From assembly GCF_902506165.1 (NCBI RefSeq), contig NZ_LR733817.1, positions 3,147,937 through 3,211,936 of the forward strand: 64,000 bases of DNA, given 5' to 3'. Position 1 is the first letter of the stretch. Every line of letters begins with the position of its first letter. Under the pieces are notes generated by a model. That model was not told where the DNA came from. It worked only from the letters and a program-made list of their open reading frames with translations, and did not search any database. This DNA is from Bosea sp. 29B (lineage in GTDB: Bacteria > Pseudomonadota > Alphaproteobacteria > Rhizobiales > Beijerinckiaceae). This document shows positions 34,819-43,659 of the stretch, one piece after another. Position numbers and translations under genes: made by a program.

Positions 34819-35787
34819 ATGTCGTCCGATGCCGATCTGCTCGCCGATCGTCGCAGCTTGCGGCGCAAGCTTTCGCTCTGGCGGTTGCTCGCGCTTGCCG
34901 GCGTCGTCGTCATGGTCGTCGCCGGCGCGCTCGTCTGGAGCGGGCGCCTGCCGGGCAGCACCGCCCAGGCGCATATCGCGCGCGTCACCATTTCCGGCTT
35001 TATCTCCGGCGATCGCCGCACGCTCGAGCTGATCAAGTCGCTGGAGGAAAGCCGCGCCAGCGCCGTGCTGCTCAGCATCGACAGCCCGGGCGGCACTGTG
35101 ACCGGCTCCGAAGCCGTCTATGATGCGGTCCGCCGTCTTGCCGCCAAGAAGCCCGTCATCGCGGTGGTCGACGGCATGGCCGCCTCCGGCGGCTATATCG
35201 TCGCGCTCGGCAGCGAGCGCATCGTCGCACGCCAGACTTCGATAGTCGGCTCGATCGGCGTGATCGCCCAGATTCCCAATGTCGCCCGGCTTCTCGACAC
35301 GATCGGCGTCAAGTTCGAGATCACACGCTCGAGCCCGCTCAAGGCGGCGCCGAGCGGCCTCGAGCCGACTTCGCCGGAGGCGGCCGCCGAGACTGCTCGC
35401 GTGATCGCCGACAATTACGACTGGTTCAAGCGGCTGGTCGGCGAACGCCGCAAGCTCGCCGACCCCGAGATCGCCGCAGTGTCCGACGGCCGCGTCCATT
35501 CCGGCCGCCAGGCGATCAAGCTCAAGCTCATCGACGAGGTCGGCAGCGAGCAGGAGGCGATCGCCTGGCTCGAGCGCGAGAAGGGTGTCGGCAAAGATCT
35601 GCCCGTGCGCGACTGGCGCCGCCGCAGCGAATCCTCCTCCTATGGCCTGTGGAGCGCAAGCGAAGCGATGGCGCGCGCCGCCGGCCTGGAGGAGCTCGCG
35701 GCCCTGCTCGCGCGTGCTGCTGAAACTCCGGTTGGACTGCGGCTTGACGCGCCCTTGGCGCTCTGGCAGCCTGCCGTCGAAAAGTGA
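34819..35787 (+). CDS. sppA: Signal peptide peptidase SppA (36K type)
   Basis: This is a 322-residue membrane-anchored Ser-Lys protease that clears cleaved signal peptides. An N-terminal transmembrane helix is at residues 21-41. The catalytic Ser 123 is in [20 protein letters not shown], and the catalytic Lys 175 in [23 protein letters not shown] 34819 ([12 protein letters not shown]) is preferred; the frame upstream is not conserved-looking. ihfB follows after 28 bases and lapA next, a common alphaproteobacterial order. Confidence 0.93.
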   Translation: MSSDADLLADRRSLRRKLSLWRLLALAGVVVMVVAGALVWSGRLPGSTAQAHIARVTISGFISGDRRTLELIKSLEESRASAVLLSIDSPGGTVTGSEAVYDAVRRLAAKKPVIAVVDGMAASGGYIVALGSERIVARQTSIVGSIGVIAQIPNVARLLDTIGVKFEITRSSPLKAAPSGLEPTSPEAAAETARVIADNYDWFKRLVGERRKLADPEIAAVSDGRVHSGRQAIKLKLIDEVGSEQEAIAWLEREKGVGKDLPVRDWRRRSESSSYGLWSASEAMARAAGLEELAALLARAAETPVGLRLDAPLALWQPAVEK

Positions 35788-35815
35788 CGATGTTACAAGC
35801 GGTTATATTGCACCC

Positions 35816-36100
35816 ATGATAAAATCAGAACTCGTCCAGCGCATCGCCGAGCGCAACACCCATCTCTACCAGCGCGATATCGAGAACATCGTCGGCTCGA
35901 TCCTCGACGAGGTCGTCAAGGCGCTCGCGCGTGGCGACCGGGTCGAGCTGCGCGGCTTCGGCGCCTTCTCGACCAAGGAGCGTGCCGCCCGGGTCGGCCG
36001 CAATCCGCGCACCGGCGATTCCGTCAAGGTCGACCAGAAGTTCGTGCCGGTCTTCAAGACCGGCAAGGAGCTGCGCATGCGGCTGAACGGCAAGGCCTGA
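35816..36100 (+). CDS. ihfB: Integration host factor subunit beta
   Basis: This 94-residue DNA-bending protein is of the HU/IHF family. [14 protein letters not shown] starts the helical dimer domain, [21 protein letters not shown] contains the family signature, and [20 protein letters not shown] is the beta-arm whose Pro intercalates at DNA kinks. The beta assignment follows from the sppA-ihfB-lapA order and the [10 protein letters not shown] start. The ribosome-binding site is weak. Confidence 0.93.
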   Translation: MIKSELVQRIAERNTHLYQRDIENIVGSILDEVVKALARGDRVELRGFGAFSTKERAARVGRNPRTGDSVKVDQKFVPVFKTGKELRMRLNGKA

Positions 36101-36121
36101 GATGGGTTGGAGGAGAGCGGG

Positions 36122-36457
36122 ATGAAGGCTTTCTTCAAGGCGCTGGTGCTCGTTCCGGTGGCGCTGATCGTGGTGCTGTTCTCGGTGGCGAACCGCGCCC
36201 CGGTCCGGGTCTCGTTCGATCCGATCAGCCGCGATGCGCCGGCCTTCGCGCTCGACCTGCCGCTCTTTGCCGTGATCCTCGCCGCCATCGCCGTCGGCAT
36301 CCTGATCGGCGGCTTCGCCTCCTGGCTGGCGCAGGGCAAGCATCGCAAGGCGGCGCGGGTCAATCGTCGCGAGGCCGACAAGCTGCGTGGCGAGGCGCAG
36401 TCGCTGCGCGCCGCCGTGCCGGATTCGGCGCTGCCGGCGCTGACCAGCCGCGTCTGA
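36122..36457 (+). CDS. LapA domain (DUF1049) membrane protein
   Basis: This 111-residue protein has two transmembrane helices (about residues 7-27 and 45-67) and a charged C-terminal helix (RKAARVNRREADKLRGEAQS). It fits the LapA/LPS-assembly protein A domain family that commonly follows ihfB. In E. coli LapA-LapB adjusts lipopolysaccharide synthesis; whether that holds here is unknown. GGAGGAG precedes ATG 36122. Confidence 0.85.
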   Translation: MKAFFKALVLVPVALIVVLFSVANRAPVRVSFDPISRDAPAFALDLPLFAVILAAIAVGILIGGFASWLAQGKHRKAARVNRREADKLRGEAQSLRAAVPDSALPALTSRV

Positions 36458-36467
36458 AGCCACCATC

Positions 36468-37412
36468 ATGCGCTTCTTCTCCGCCGCCGAGATCGACGGC
36501 CTGCTGAATTTCCCCGCTTTGGTCGATGCGCTCGCCGAAGCCTTCCGCGGCGGCATCGTCACGCCGGTGCGTCATCACCATGAGGTCGAACGCCCGGATG
36601 CGGCCGCGACTCTCCTGCTGATGCCGGCCTGGACGGCGCCGGAGGAAAAGCCAGCCTTCCTCGGCACCAAGGTCGTCACGGTATTCCCTGGCAATGCCGC
36701 GGTGAGCCTGCCGAGCGTGATGGGCAGCTATCTTTTGATGGACGGAGCGAGTGGTGCGCCGCTCGCAGCGCTGGATGGCGCGCGTCTGACGTTGTGGCGC
36801 ACTGCAGCGGCCTCCGCGCTCGCCTCGCGCATGCTGGAGCGCCCTGACACCAAGCGGATGCTGATGGTCGGCGCCGGTGCACTTTCGACCTTCCTGGTCA
36901 AGGCGCATCGCAGCGTCCGCCATTTCGAGGACATCGCGATCTGGGCTCGGCGACCCGAGGCTGCCGCCGAGGTCGTGGCCGAGCTGTCACGCGACGGCAT
37001 CGAAGCGCGCGTCGCGGACAATCTGGAAGCCGAGGCGCGTCAGGCCGACCTCATCTCCTGCGCGACGCTGTCGCGCGAGCCGCTGATCCAGGGCCGCTGG
37101 CTGAAACGTACTGCCCATCTCGATCTGGTAGGCGCCTTCAACCTGTCGATGCGCGAGGCCGATGACGAGGCGCTGCAACGCGCCCATGTCTTCGTCGATA
37201 CGCAAGCCGCGCTGCATGAGGGCGGCGACGTTGCCGTCGCGATCAAGGCGGGGACCTACACGGCGGAGCAGGTTTCCGGCACTCTGGCCGGTCTCTGTCG
37301 CGGCGAATATGACGCCGCCGCCGAGCGCGACGACGTCACCTTGTTCAAGTCAGTCGGCACCGCGCTCGAGGATCTCGCTGCCGCCATGCTGGTCTGGAAG
37401 CTGGCGAACTGA
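36468..37412 (+). CDS. Ornithine cyclodeaminase / mu-crystallin family protein
   Basis: This is a 314-residue NAD(P)-dependent enzyme of the OCD/mu-crystallin family. FSAAEIDGLLNFPALVDALA is the N-terminal dimer region, LGTKVVTVFPGN contains the conserved Lys, SYLLMDGASGAPLAALDGAR the substrate loop, and MLMVGAGALSTFLVKAHRSV the Rossmann glycine motif. Family activities include ornithine cyclodeaminase, alanine dehydrogenase and pyrroline-2-carboxylate reductase; the substrate cannot be fixed here. It follows lapA by 10 bases and is probably co-transcribed. Confidence 0.88.
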   Translation: MRFFSAAEIDGLLNFPALVDALAEAFRGGIVTPVRHHHEVERPDAAATLLLMPAWTAPEEKPAFLGTKVVTVFPGNAAVSLPSVMGSYLLMDGASGAPLAALDGARLTLWRTAAASALASRMLERPDTKRMLMVGAGALSTFLVKAHRSVRHFEDIAIWARRPEAAAEVVAELSRDGIEARVADNLEAEARQADLISCATLSREPLIQGRWLKRTAHLDLVGAFNLSMREADDEALQRAHVFVDTQAALHEGGDVAVAIKAGTYTAEQVSGTLAGLCRGEYDAAAERDDVTLFKSVGTALEDLAAAMLVWKLAN

Positions 37413-37421
37413 AGCGCGTCG

Positions 37422-37595
37422 TCAGACCCTGACGGCCGGGCCGCCTAGGGCCCCGAGCAGCCACAGCACGATCACGATGGTCAGGACCAGGCCGACAACA
37501 CCGCCGAGGCCGGCTCCGCCATAGCTTCGATGGCCATAATACCCGCCGCCGCCGAGCAGGATGACGAGCAGGATGATGATGAGGAGTGTGGACAT
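37422..37595 (-). CDS. DUF3309 family small membrane protein
   Basis: This is a 57-residue protein: MSTLLIIILLVILLGGGGYY, then a Gly/Tyr-rich turn (GHRSYGGAGLGGVVG), then a second helix LVLTIVIVLWLLGAL and the tail GGPAVRV. This two-helix, glycine-rich layout is the DUF3309 family found across Proteobacteria, of unknown role. An AAGGGG site precedes ATG 37595. It converges with the ornithine cyclodeaminase homologue (9-bp gap). Confidence 0.8.
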   Translation of the reverse strand: MSTLLIIILLVILLGGGGYYGHRSYGGAGLGGVVGLVLTIVIVLWLLGALGGPAVRV

Positions 37596-37686
37596 GGTTC
37601 GCGCCCCTTCTTCCGTCCGCCCGCCTCGTCAGTTGTCGGCGAGCGAGCGTTGGAAGAACGTCGGGCGCGAACCGTAGGTTCCCGTG

Positions 37687-38670
37687 CTACTCCGCCTTGA
37701 TGCCGACCTCGCGGATCAGGCCGACCCATTTCGTCTGCTCGGCACGAACGAAGGCGGCGAGCTCGGCCGGTGTGTTGCCGACCGGCTGGGCAGCGAGCTG
37801 GTCCATCTTGCCGCGCACCACGGGGTCGGCGATCGCGGCCTTGGTCTCGGCCTGCATCCGGTCGACGATCGCTTGTGGCGTCTTCGCCGGCGCGAACAGG
37901 GCGAACCAGGAGGAGACGTCGAAGCCCGGCACAAGGTCGTTGATCGGCGGAAAATCGGAGGCGGTCGGTGCACGCTGCGCGGTGGTGACGCCGAAGCCGC
38001 GCACCGTGCCGGCGCGGACTTGGGGCAGGGCGGCGGTGATGTTGTCGAACATCAGGTCGACGCGCCCGCCGATCAGGTCCTGCATCGCCTGCGCCGAGCC
38101 GCGATAGGGCACATGCACCATCTTGATGCCGGTCAGCTTCTGGAAGAGTTCGCCGGCGAGGTGGATCGAGGTGCCGACACCGGAGGAGGCATAGGTCAGC
38201 TTGCCGGGATTGGCCTTGCCATAGGCGATCAGCTCGGCTGTGTCCTTGACCTTCAGCGTCGGGCTGACGACGAGCAGGTTCGGCACCAGCGCGACCATGG
38301 TGATCGGAGCGAAATCAGTCAGCGGGTCGTAGTTGACCTTGGCGTAGAGCGCCGGATTGGCGACGAGGCCGACTGAGACGATCAGCAGGGTGTCACCGTT
38401 CGGCTCGGACCGCGCCACCGCCTCGACGCCGATATTGCCGCCGGCACCCGCCCGGTTCTCGACCACGAAGGTCGCGCCGAGCGCCTGGCCGACCTTGTCG
38501 GCAACCAGCCGTCCGAGGATATCGGTGGCGCCGCCGGGCGTGAACGGCACGACCAGTTTGGGCGTGCGCCCTTGCGGCCAGGCGCCCTGTGCGCGGCCAG
38601 CCGCGGGCAAGGCGAGCGCGGCGCCGAGGCCGCCGAGCAAGGCGCGGCGGTCGAGTGTGAAACGGCTCAT
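37687..38670 (-). CDS. Bug-family (TTT) substrate-binding receptor
   Basis: This 327-residue Bug receptor is distinct from the one at 7 kb. The N-terminus DRRALLGGLGAALALPAAGRAQG resembles a twin-arginine or Sec signal. The signatures VVPFTPGGATDILGRLVADK and VHVPYRGSAQAMQDLIGGRV are present. It is another orphan with no membrane components nearby and no adjacent regulator, so the ligand (a carboxylate by family) is unspecified. Confidence 0.9.
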   Translation of the reverse strand: MSRFTLDRRALLGGLGAALALPAAGRAQGAWPQGRTPKLVVPFTPGGATDILGRLVADKVGQALGATFVVENRAGAGGNIGVEAVARSEPNGDTLLIVSVGLVANPALYAKVNYDPLTDFAPITMVALVPNLLVVSPTLKVKDTAELIAYGKANPGKLTYASSGVGTSIHLAGELFQKLTGIKMVHVPYRGSAQAMQDLIGGRVDLMFDNITAALPQVRAGTVRGFGVTTAQRAPTASDFPPINDLVPGFDVSSWFALFAPAKTPQAIVDRMQAETKAAIADPVVRGKMDQLAAQPVGNTPAELAAFVRAEQTKWVGLIREVGIKAE

Positions 38671-38819
38671 CGTCGGATGTCTCCTCCAGATACGTTCGCC
38701 GGTGGGCTTGCCGCCCGTTTTTCGGCAGTGAAGACGCTGCCGCCTCCCATGCGCCCTGTCCAGCCCATTGAGCGGGCAGTGGCTTGACCTCGGCGCGAGC
38801 GGCCTGCGATTCTGCCGCC

Positions 38820-39761
38820 ATGCAAACGCTTCGTCGCTTCGCCCCCCTGATTCTCCTGCCGTTGCTCATGATCACGGGAGCTGCGCGCGCCCAGTCCACC
38901 GGCGAGGCGGAGGCGAAGACCCGCGCTGCCAATATCGCGGCGTACCCGGATGCAGCCCGTGCCCTGTTCGGCCAGAAGACCACGCCGGCCGCCTTGAGGG
39001 CGCGCTCGATCGGCTCCTATGCCCGCGGCTGCCTGGCCGGCGCGACGGCGCTGCCGGTCGATGGCGAGAACTGGCAGGTCATGCGCCTCGCCCGCAACCG
39101 CAACTGGGGCCACCCCGAGCTGATCTCCTTCCTCGAGCATTTCGCTCGCGAGGTGCCGAAGATCACCGGCTGGCCTGGCCTCCTGGTCGGCGACATCTCG
39201 CAGCCGCGCGGCGGGCCGATGCTGACCGGCCACGCCTCGCACCAGATCGGGCTCGATGCCGATATCTGGCTGACGCCGATGCCGAGGAAGCGGCTCGACA
39301 GCGACGACCGCGAGAACATGTCGGCGGTCAACATGGCTCGCTCCGACTGGCGCGACGTCAATCCGAAGAACTGGACGCCGGCGCATACCCGGCTGATCAA
39401 GGCGGCGGCGAGCGAGCCCAAGGTTGAGCGCATCTTCGTCAATCCGGCGCTCAAGGTCGCGCTCTGCCGCGAGGCCGGCTCGGACAAGGCCTGGCTGGGC
39501 AAGGTCCGGCCGATCTGGGGCCACAACTACCACTTCCATATCCGGCTGAGCTGCCCGCCCGGCATGGAGGGCTGCCAGGGCCAGGAACCGCCCAATTTCG
39601 GCGATGGCTGCGGCGCGGAACTCGATGGCTGGGTCGAGAAGCAGTATCAGGCGATCTTCAATCCGCCCAAGCCGAAGCCGGGCCCGAAGCCGAAGCCCAA
39701 GCCGCCCATGTCGCTCGACGCACTTCCGGCCGAGTGCCGACAGGTGCTGGTGTCGCGCTAA
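38820..39761 (+). CDS. mepA: Penicillin-insensitive murein endopeptidase (MepA family)
   Basis: This 313-residue periplasmic LAS-type zinc endopeptidase cleaves D-Ala-mDAP cross-links in peptidoglycan. The signal peptide is LILLPLLMITGAARAQ. The metal ligands are in TGHASHQIGLDADIWL (His 138, Asp near 146) and WGHNYHFHIRLSCPP (His 235-240 group). A Lys/Pro-rich linker (PPKPKPGPKPKPKPP) precedes a short C-terminal piece. ATG 38820 opens the signal peptide. An extensin-like lipoprotein gene of related fold lies 0.9 kb downstream on the other strand. Confidence 0.92.
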   Translation: MQTLRRFAPLILLPLLMITGAARAQSTGEAEAKTRAANIAAYPDAARALFGQKTTPAALRARSIGSYARGCLAGATALPVDGENWQVMRLARNRNWGHPELISFLEHFAREVPKITGWPGLLVGDISQPRGGPMLTGHASHQIGLDADIWLTPMPRKRLDSDDRENMSAVNMARSDWRDVNPKNWTPAHTRLIKAAASEPKVERIFVNPALKVALCREAGSDKAWLGKVRPIWGHNYHFHIRLSCPPGMEGCQGQEPPNFGDGCGAELDGWVEKQYQAIFNPPKPKPGPKPKPKPPMSLDALPAECRQVLVSR

Positions 39762-39865
39762 GGGGCGCGGATCGGCGGTCGCTTCTTCCGTTTTCGCGTC
39801 CTAACCTGACAGCGCGCGAGGTTCCGCATTTTGCGAGGCCGCGTCGCTGATCAGTGGAGGACGCG

Positions 39866-40564
39866 ATGAGTGCCAAGCCGACCATCGTTCTCGTTCATGG
39901 CTTCTGGGGCGGAGCCGCTCACTGGAGCAAGGTCATCGTCGAGCTGGCCCGGAAGGGCCATTCCGAGCTCCGTGCGGTCGAGATGCCGCTGACCTCGCTC
40001 GTCGACGATGCCGAGCGCACGCGCAAGATGGTGAAGCAGCAGGCGGGGCCGGTGCTGCTGGTTGGCCACTCCTATGGCGGTGCCGTCATCACTGAAGCCG
40101 GCGACCTGCCGAATGTCGCAGGTCTCGTCTACATCGCCGCCTTCGCACCGGATGCGGGCGAGAGCCCGGGCGGCATCAGCCAGGCGACGCCGCCGGCGGC
40201 GATCGCCAATCTTTCTCCCGACAGCGACGGCTATCTCTGGATCAACTACGACAAGTTCCACGAGAGCTTCTGCCAGGACCTGACCGCCGACGAGGCGCTC
40301 GCCATGGCCGTGGCGCAGAAGGCGCCGCTGGCGTCGACCTTCGGTGATACGATCACGGCACCAGCCTGGAAGGCGAAGCCGAGCTGGTATCAGCTCTCCA
40401 CCGACGATCGGATGATCCATCCGGACAACCAGTATCGCATGGCCGAGCGGATGAAGCCGCGCCGCATCCTGACACTCGATGCCAGCCACGCCTCCCTGGC
40501 CTCGCGGGCAGGCGAGGTGGCCGCCCTGATCGACGAAGCCGCTCGCGAGGTTGCCAAGGTCTGA
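39866..40564 (+). CDS. Alpha/beta hydrolase
   Basis: This 232-residue hydrolase has the oxyanion HGFWGGAAHW motif near the N-terminus, the nucleophile elbow GHSYGG (Ser around residue 69), and the C-terminal His in LDASHASLASRAGEVAALI. It resembles the salicylate-esterase-like/HNL branch often annotated simply as alpha/beta fold hydrolase. The substrate is unknown. GGAGG precedes ATG 39866. Confidence 0.87.
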   Translation: MSAKPTIVLVHGFWGGAAHWSKVIVELARKGHSELRAVEMPLTSLVDDAERTRKMVKQQAGPVLLVGHSYGGAVITEAGDLPNVAGLVYIAAFAPDAGESPGGISQATPPAAIANLSPDSDGYLWINYDKFHESFCQDLTADEALAMAVAQKAPLASTFGDTITAPAWKAKPSWYQLSTDDRMIHPDNQYRMAERMKPRRILTLDASHASLASRAGEVAALIDEAAREVAKV

Positions 40565-40612
40565 GAGGCGGGGTGATTGCGGCGACCCGCATGGCAGGTC
40601 GCCGCGTCAGTC

Positions 40613-41755
40613 TCACCGCCGGATCGATCCGGTCTGCTGGCCCTGCGGCCGGTAGGCGAAGGGGTCGTTGCGCGGATTGATCGGCGGCTCCTCGCCCGGC
40701 TGGGCGCTGTCGATGATGCCGTTGCCTTCCTCGTCGCCGACGATCAGCTCCTCCGTCGGTGGCGTCGAGCCCGGCAGCTGCAGCGGTCCGCGCATCTCGC
40801 TCGGCGTCGGCTGCGGCTGGTAGCGCTGGCTCATCTGCGGCGCCTCCTCCTCGATATAGCGCCGCTGGCCGTCGAGCCCGCCATGCTGCTGGTGCGCGAC
40901 CGGATAGCCGCCGCTGACCGCGCCGGGTGGACGCAGGCCGCCGCTCGGCTGGCGCAGCAGGCCACCCGATCCGCCCGCCACCATCGGCGGCGGCAGGCTC
41001 TGGCGCGTATCCTGTTGCTGCTGTTGCAGCGCCATCCGATCCGGCCGCGCCGGGTCCGGCGGCGGCAGGTTGTAGTTGGGCTCGTACTTGATCACCGGCT
41101 TGCAGATGTGCCGGCCCTTGGAGTGGCGCGCCAGGTCGATATGGAAATGGTCGTAGTGCATCGGATCGGCGCCGGGGCCGAGCACGGTCGAGAAATGCTC
41201 GCAGGCACCAACGAAGATCTCGCGCAGGAAGGCTTGTTCCTCGGGCGCGCCGCGCCAGCCATCCTTCACGGTGACGACGCGGTTGTCGTTCAGCCGGAAG
41301 GAAAAGACGTCGACGGCATTGCCGAAGGCATGCTCGGAGGTGCGGCTCGTGCCGGTGCCGTTGTTCATGGCGCGGCAGGAATAGGAGCCGGCGCGGATCT
41401 CGATCACCTGCGCGCCGAGCACATTCATCGCTGCCGGCTGCACCACCTCGGTGAACCATTTGTCGGTGGTGGCAACCACCGGGCAGGCCAGGGTCGCATT
41501 GCTGGTCAGCGCGACGCTGCCATTGGCGAAGGCCGCGACCTTGAGCGGCTTCTCCATGCCGCAGGTGCCGGGGCCATCGATCGCCTTGCCGCGCAGGCTG
41601 ACATAGGCGGAGAGCTGCACCTGGCCCGAGGACAGGCACTGGGCTTCAGCCTGGTCACGCCAGGGCGCGCGCTGCGGCTTCTGGAACTTGCCGCAGCCGG
41701 CAAGGCCGGCGCCGATGACGCCGAGCGCGAGGAGAGTGAGATGAACGCGACGCAT
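40613..41755 (-). CDS. Extensin-like C-terminal domain lipoprotein
   Basis: This is a 380-residue lipoprotein. LALGVIGAGLAGCGK contains the lipobox with Cys 21. The extensin-like domain (about residues 38-220) has CRAMNNGTGTSRTSEHAFGN, AVDVFSF and MHYDHFHIDLAR, an arrangement of His/Asp like that of LAS metallopeptidases. The last 150 residues are Pro/Gln-rich and low complexity. The domain is common in Rhizobiales; a role in cell-wall remodelling is inferred from the metal-site pattern only. Confidence 0.85.
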   Translation of the reverse strand: MRRVHLTLLALGVIGAGLAGCGKFQKPQRAPWRDQAEAQCLSSGQVQLSAYVSLRGKAIDGPGTCGMEKPLKVAAFANGSVALTSNATLACPVVATTDKWFTEVVQPAAMNVLGAQVIEIRAGSYSCRAMNNGTGTSRTSEHAFGNAVDVFSFRLNDNRVVTVKDGWRGAPEEQAFLREIFVGACEHFSTVLGPGADPMHYDHFHIDLARHSKGRHICKPVIKYEPNYNLPPPDPARPDRMALQQQQQDTRQSLPPPMVAGGSGGLLRQPSGGLRPPGAVSGGYPVAHQQHGGLDGQRRYIEEEAPQMSQRYQPQPTPSEMRGPLQLPGSTPPTEELIVGDEEGNGIIDSAQPGEEPPINPRNDPFAYRPQGQQTGSIRR

Positions 41756-42032
41756 GACAGATCAAATGCGAGGCGTTGGGTGAACGGTTTGTTGACCGGC
41801 TGCGTCCTGGAAGCCACGGCGCGATTAACTTTGCCGATGGCGTTAAGCGGTGGTTAACGCAGCGCTTTTTCGTCGATGCGAATCTTAACCTCTGCATTTC
41901 GGAATTGCCTTGGCGATTGGGCGATCCTGCAAGGACGAAGCGGTTGCGCCGTGCTTCCGGCCGCAGCAATCTGCCGCGCAACGTCATGGCCCTTGCGCCG
42001 CCGGCGTCCCGCCATCCGAGGATATCCCTGAG

Positions 42033-42740
42033 ATGCCTGATCTTTCCGCTTTTCCGATCACGCAGCGCTGGCCGGCCCAGCATCCCGACCGGCTCCAGCT
42101 CTATTCGCTCCCGACGCCCAATGGCGTGAAGGTCTCGATCATGCTGGAGGAGACCGGCATCTCCTATGAGCCGCACCTGATCGACATCGGCAAGAACGAG
42201 AGCTGGACGCCGGAATTCCTCTCGCTCAACCCGAACGGCAAGATTCCCGCGATCATCGATCCCAATGGCCCCGGCGGAAAGCCGTTCGGCCTGTTCGAAT
42301 CTGGCGCGATCCTGGTCTATCTCGCCGACAAGGCCGGCAAGTTCCTCCCCGTCGATCCGGCCCGCCGTTATGAGACCCTGCAATGGGTCTTCTTCCAGAT
42401 GGCGGCGATCGGCCCGATGTTCGGCCAGGTCGGCTTCTTCCATAAGTTCGCCGGCCGCGAATACGAGGACAAGCGCCCGCGCGACCGCTACGCCAATGAG
42501 AGCAAGCGACTGCTCGGCGTGCTCGAGACGAGGCTTGCCGGGGGCGACTGGCTGATGGGCGACGAGTACACCATCGCCGACATCGCGACGCTCGGCTGGG
42601 TCCGCAATATCGTCGGCTTCTACGGCGCCGGCGAACTGGTCGAGTACGACAAGCTCAAGCTCGTCCCGAAATGGCTGGAGCGTGGACTTGCGCGTCCGGC
42701 GGTGCAGCGCGGGCTGGAGATCCCGAAGCGGCCGGGCTGA
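42033..42740 (+). CDS. GST family protein, YghU/YfcG-like disulfide-bond oxidoreductase
   Basis: This 235-residue GST is of the Nu class. The N-terminal thioredoxin fold includes LQLYSLPTPNGVKVSIMLEE (TPNG, with Thr/Asn as active residues) and LNPNGKIPAIIDPNGPGGKP. The C-terminal helical domain has WVFFQMAAIGPMFGQVGFFH, a Nu-class hallmark. Nu-class GSTs bind two glutathiones and reduce disulfides. ATG 42033 is the domain start. A dispersed palindrome follows the stop by 11 bases. Confidence 0.88.
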   Translation: MPDLSAFPITQRWPAQHPDRLQLYSLPTPNGVKVSIMLEETGISYEPHLIDIGKNESWTPEFLSLNPNGKIPAIIDPNGPGGKPFGLFESGAILVYLADKAGKFLPVDPARRYETLQWVFFQMAAIGPMFGQVGFFHKFAGREYEDKRPRDRYANESKRLLGVLETRLAGGDWLMGDEYTIADIATLGWVRNIVGFYGAGELVEYDKLKLVPKWLERGLARPAVQRGLEIPKRPG

Positions 42741-42751
42741 GGCTCGCATCG

Positions 42752-42846
42752 TCCGTCATGGTCGGGCTTGTCCCGACCATCCACGTCTTACTTCAGCGCA
42801 TGCCGTGCTCAAGACGTGGATGCTCGCCACAAGGGCGAGCATGACG
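42752..42846. repeat. Dispersed palindromic repeat, second copy
   Basis: The element repeats the core found at 4707-4805. It has the hairpin at 42758-42780 (ATGGTCGGG...CCCGACCAT), CCACGTCTT at 42781-42789 paired with AAGACGTGG at 42811-42819, and the hairpin at 42820-42842 (ATGCTCGCC...GGCGAGCAT). The 21-base middle spacer differs from the first copy (26 bases), while all paired parts are identical. It sits in another convergent gap. Confidence 0.88.
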
Positions 42847-42879
42847 GCGGAGTAGCGGGCCGCACGTGGGTGCTGCACT

Positions 42880-43659
42880 TCAATACTTGATCACGCCGAA
42901 CCGCCGGAACGCATCATGGATGCGATCTGCATAGGCGTTGAAGCTCGGATAGTCGCCGAGATGGGCCGGGCGTGGCCGCGGCAGTTCGATCTTGATCTCG
43001 TCGACGACCCGCCCGGGCGTCGGCGACATCACCAGCACCCGGTCGGAGAGGCCGATCGCCTCTTCGATCGAATGAGTAATGAAGACCACCGTCTTGGCCG
43101 TCTCCAGCCAGAGCATTTCGAGATCGTGGCGGATCTGCGTGCGGGTGATCGCATCGAGCGCCCCGAAGGGCTCGTCCATCATCAGCACCGACGGGTTGTG
43201 GATCAGCGCGCGTGCGATCGAGACGCGCTGGCGCATGCCGCCGGAGAGCTGCTTCGGATAGCGGTCGGCCGCATGGCTGATGCCGAGCTTGGCGAAAAGC
43301 TCGAGCGCCCGTTCCCTGGCCGGCGCCAGCGGCAGGCCGCGGATTTCGGCCTGCAGCATGACGTTTTCAAGTGCTGTTCGAAATTCCAGCAGCAGGTGGT
43401 CCTGGAAGACGATGCCGATATCGGTCAGCGGCTCGGTGAGCGGCTTGCCGTTGACCAGCAATTCGCCGCCGCTGGTCGGGATCAGCCCGGCCGCCATCAG
43501 CATGAAGGTGCTCTTGCCGCAGCCGGACGGGCCGATCAGGCTGACGAATTCGCCGCTTCGGATGTCGAGCGTCAGGCCATCGACGGCCGTGAAGCTGCCG
43601 AAGGTCTTGACGATGCCGCGCCCCTGGATCGAGGCGGCGCTGGCGGCCGTCGCGCTCAC
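42880..43659 (-). CDS. ABC transporter ATP-binding protein (NitT/TauT type)
   Basis: This 259-residue ATPase carries Walker A GPSGCGKST, Q-loop FQDHLLLEF, signature LSGGMRQRVS, Walker B VLMMDEPFGALD and the switch His in FITHSIEEA, so it is fully competent. The start is GTG 43659, overlapping the binding-protein stop as GTGA; the longer frame upstream lies within that gene. It belongs to the four-gene unit IclR - permease - binding protein - ATPase and energises import of the unknown ligand. Confidence 0.92.
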   Translation of the reverse strand: MSATAASAASIQGRGIVKTFGSFTAVDGLTLDIRSGEFVSLIGPSGCGKSTFMLMAAGLIPTSGGELLVNGKPLTEPLTDIGIVFQDHLLLEFRTALENVMLQAEIRGLPLAPARERALELFAKLGISHAADRYPKQLSGGMRQRVSIARALIHNPSVLMMDEPFGALDAITRTQIRHDLEMLWLETAKTVVFITHSIEEAIGLSDRVLVMSPTPGRVVDEIKIELPRPRPAHLGDYPSFNAYADRIHDAFRRFGVIKY

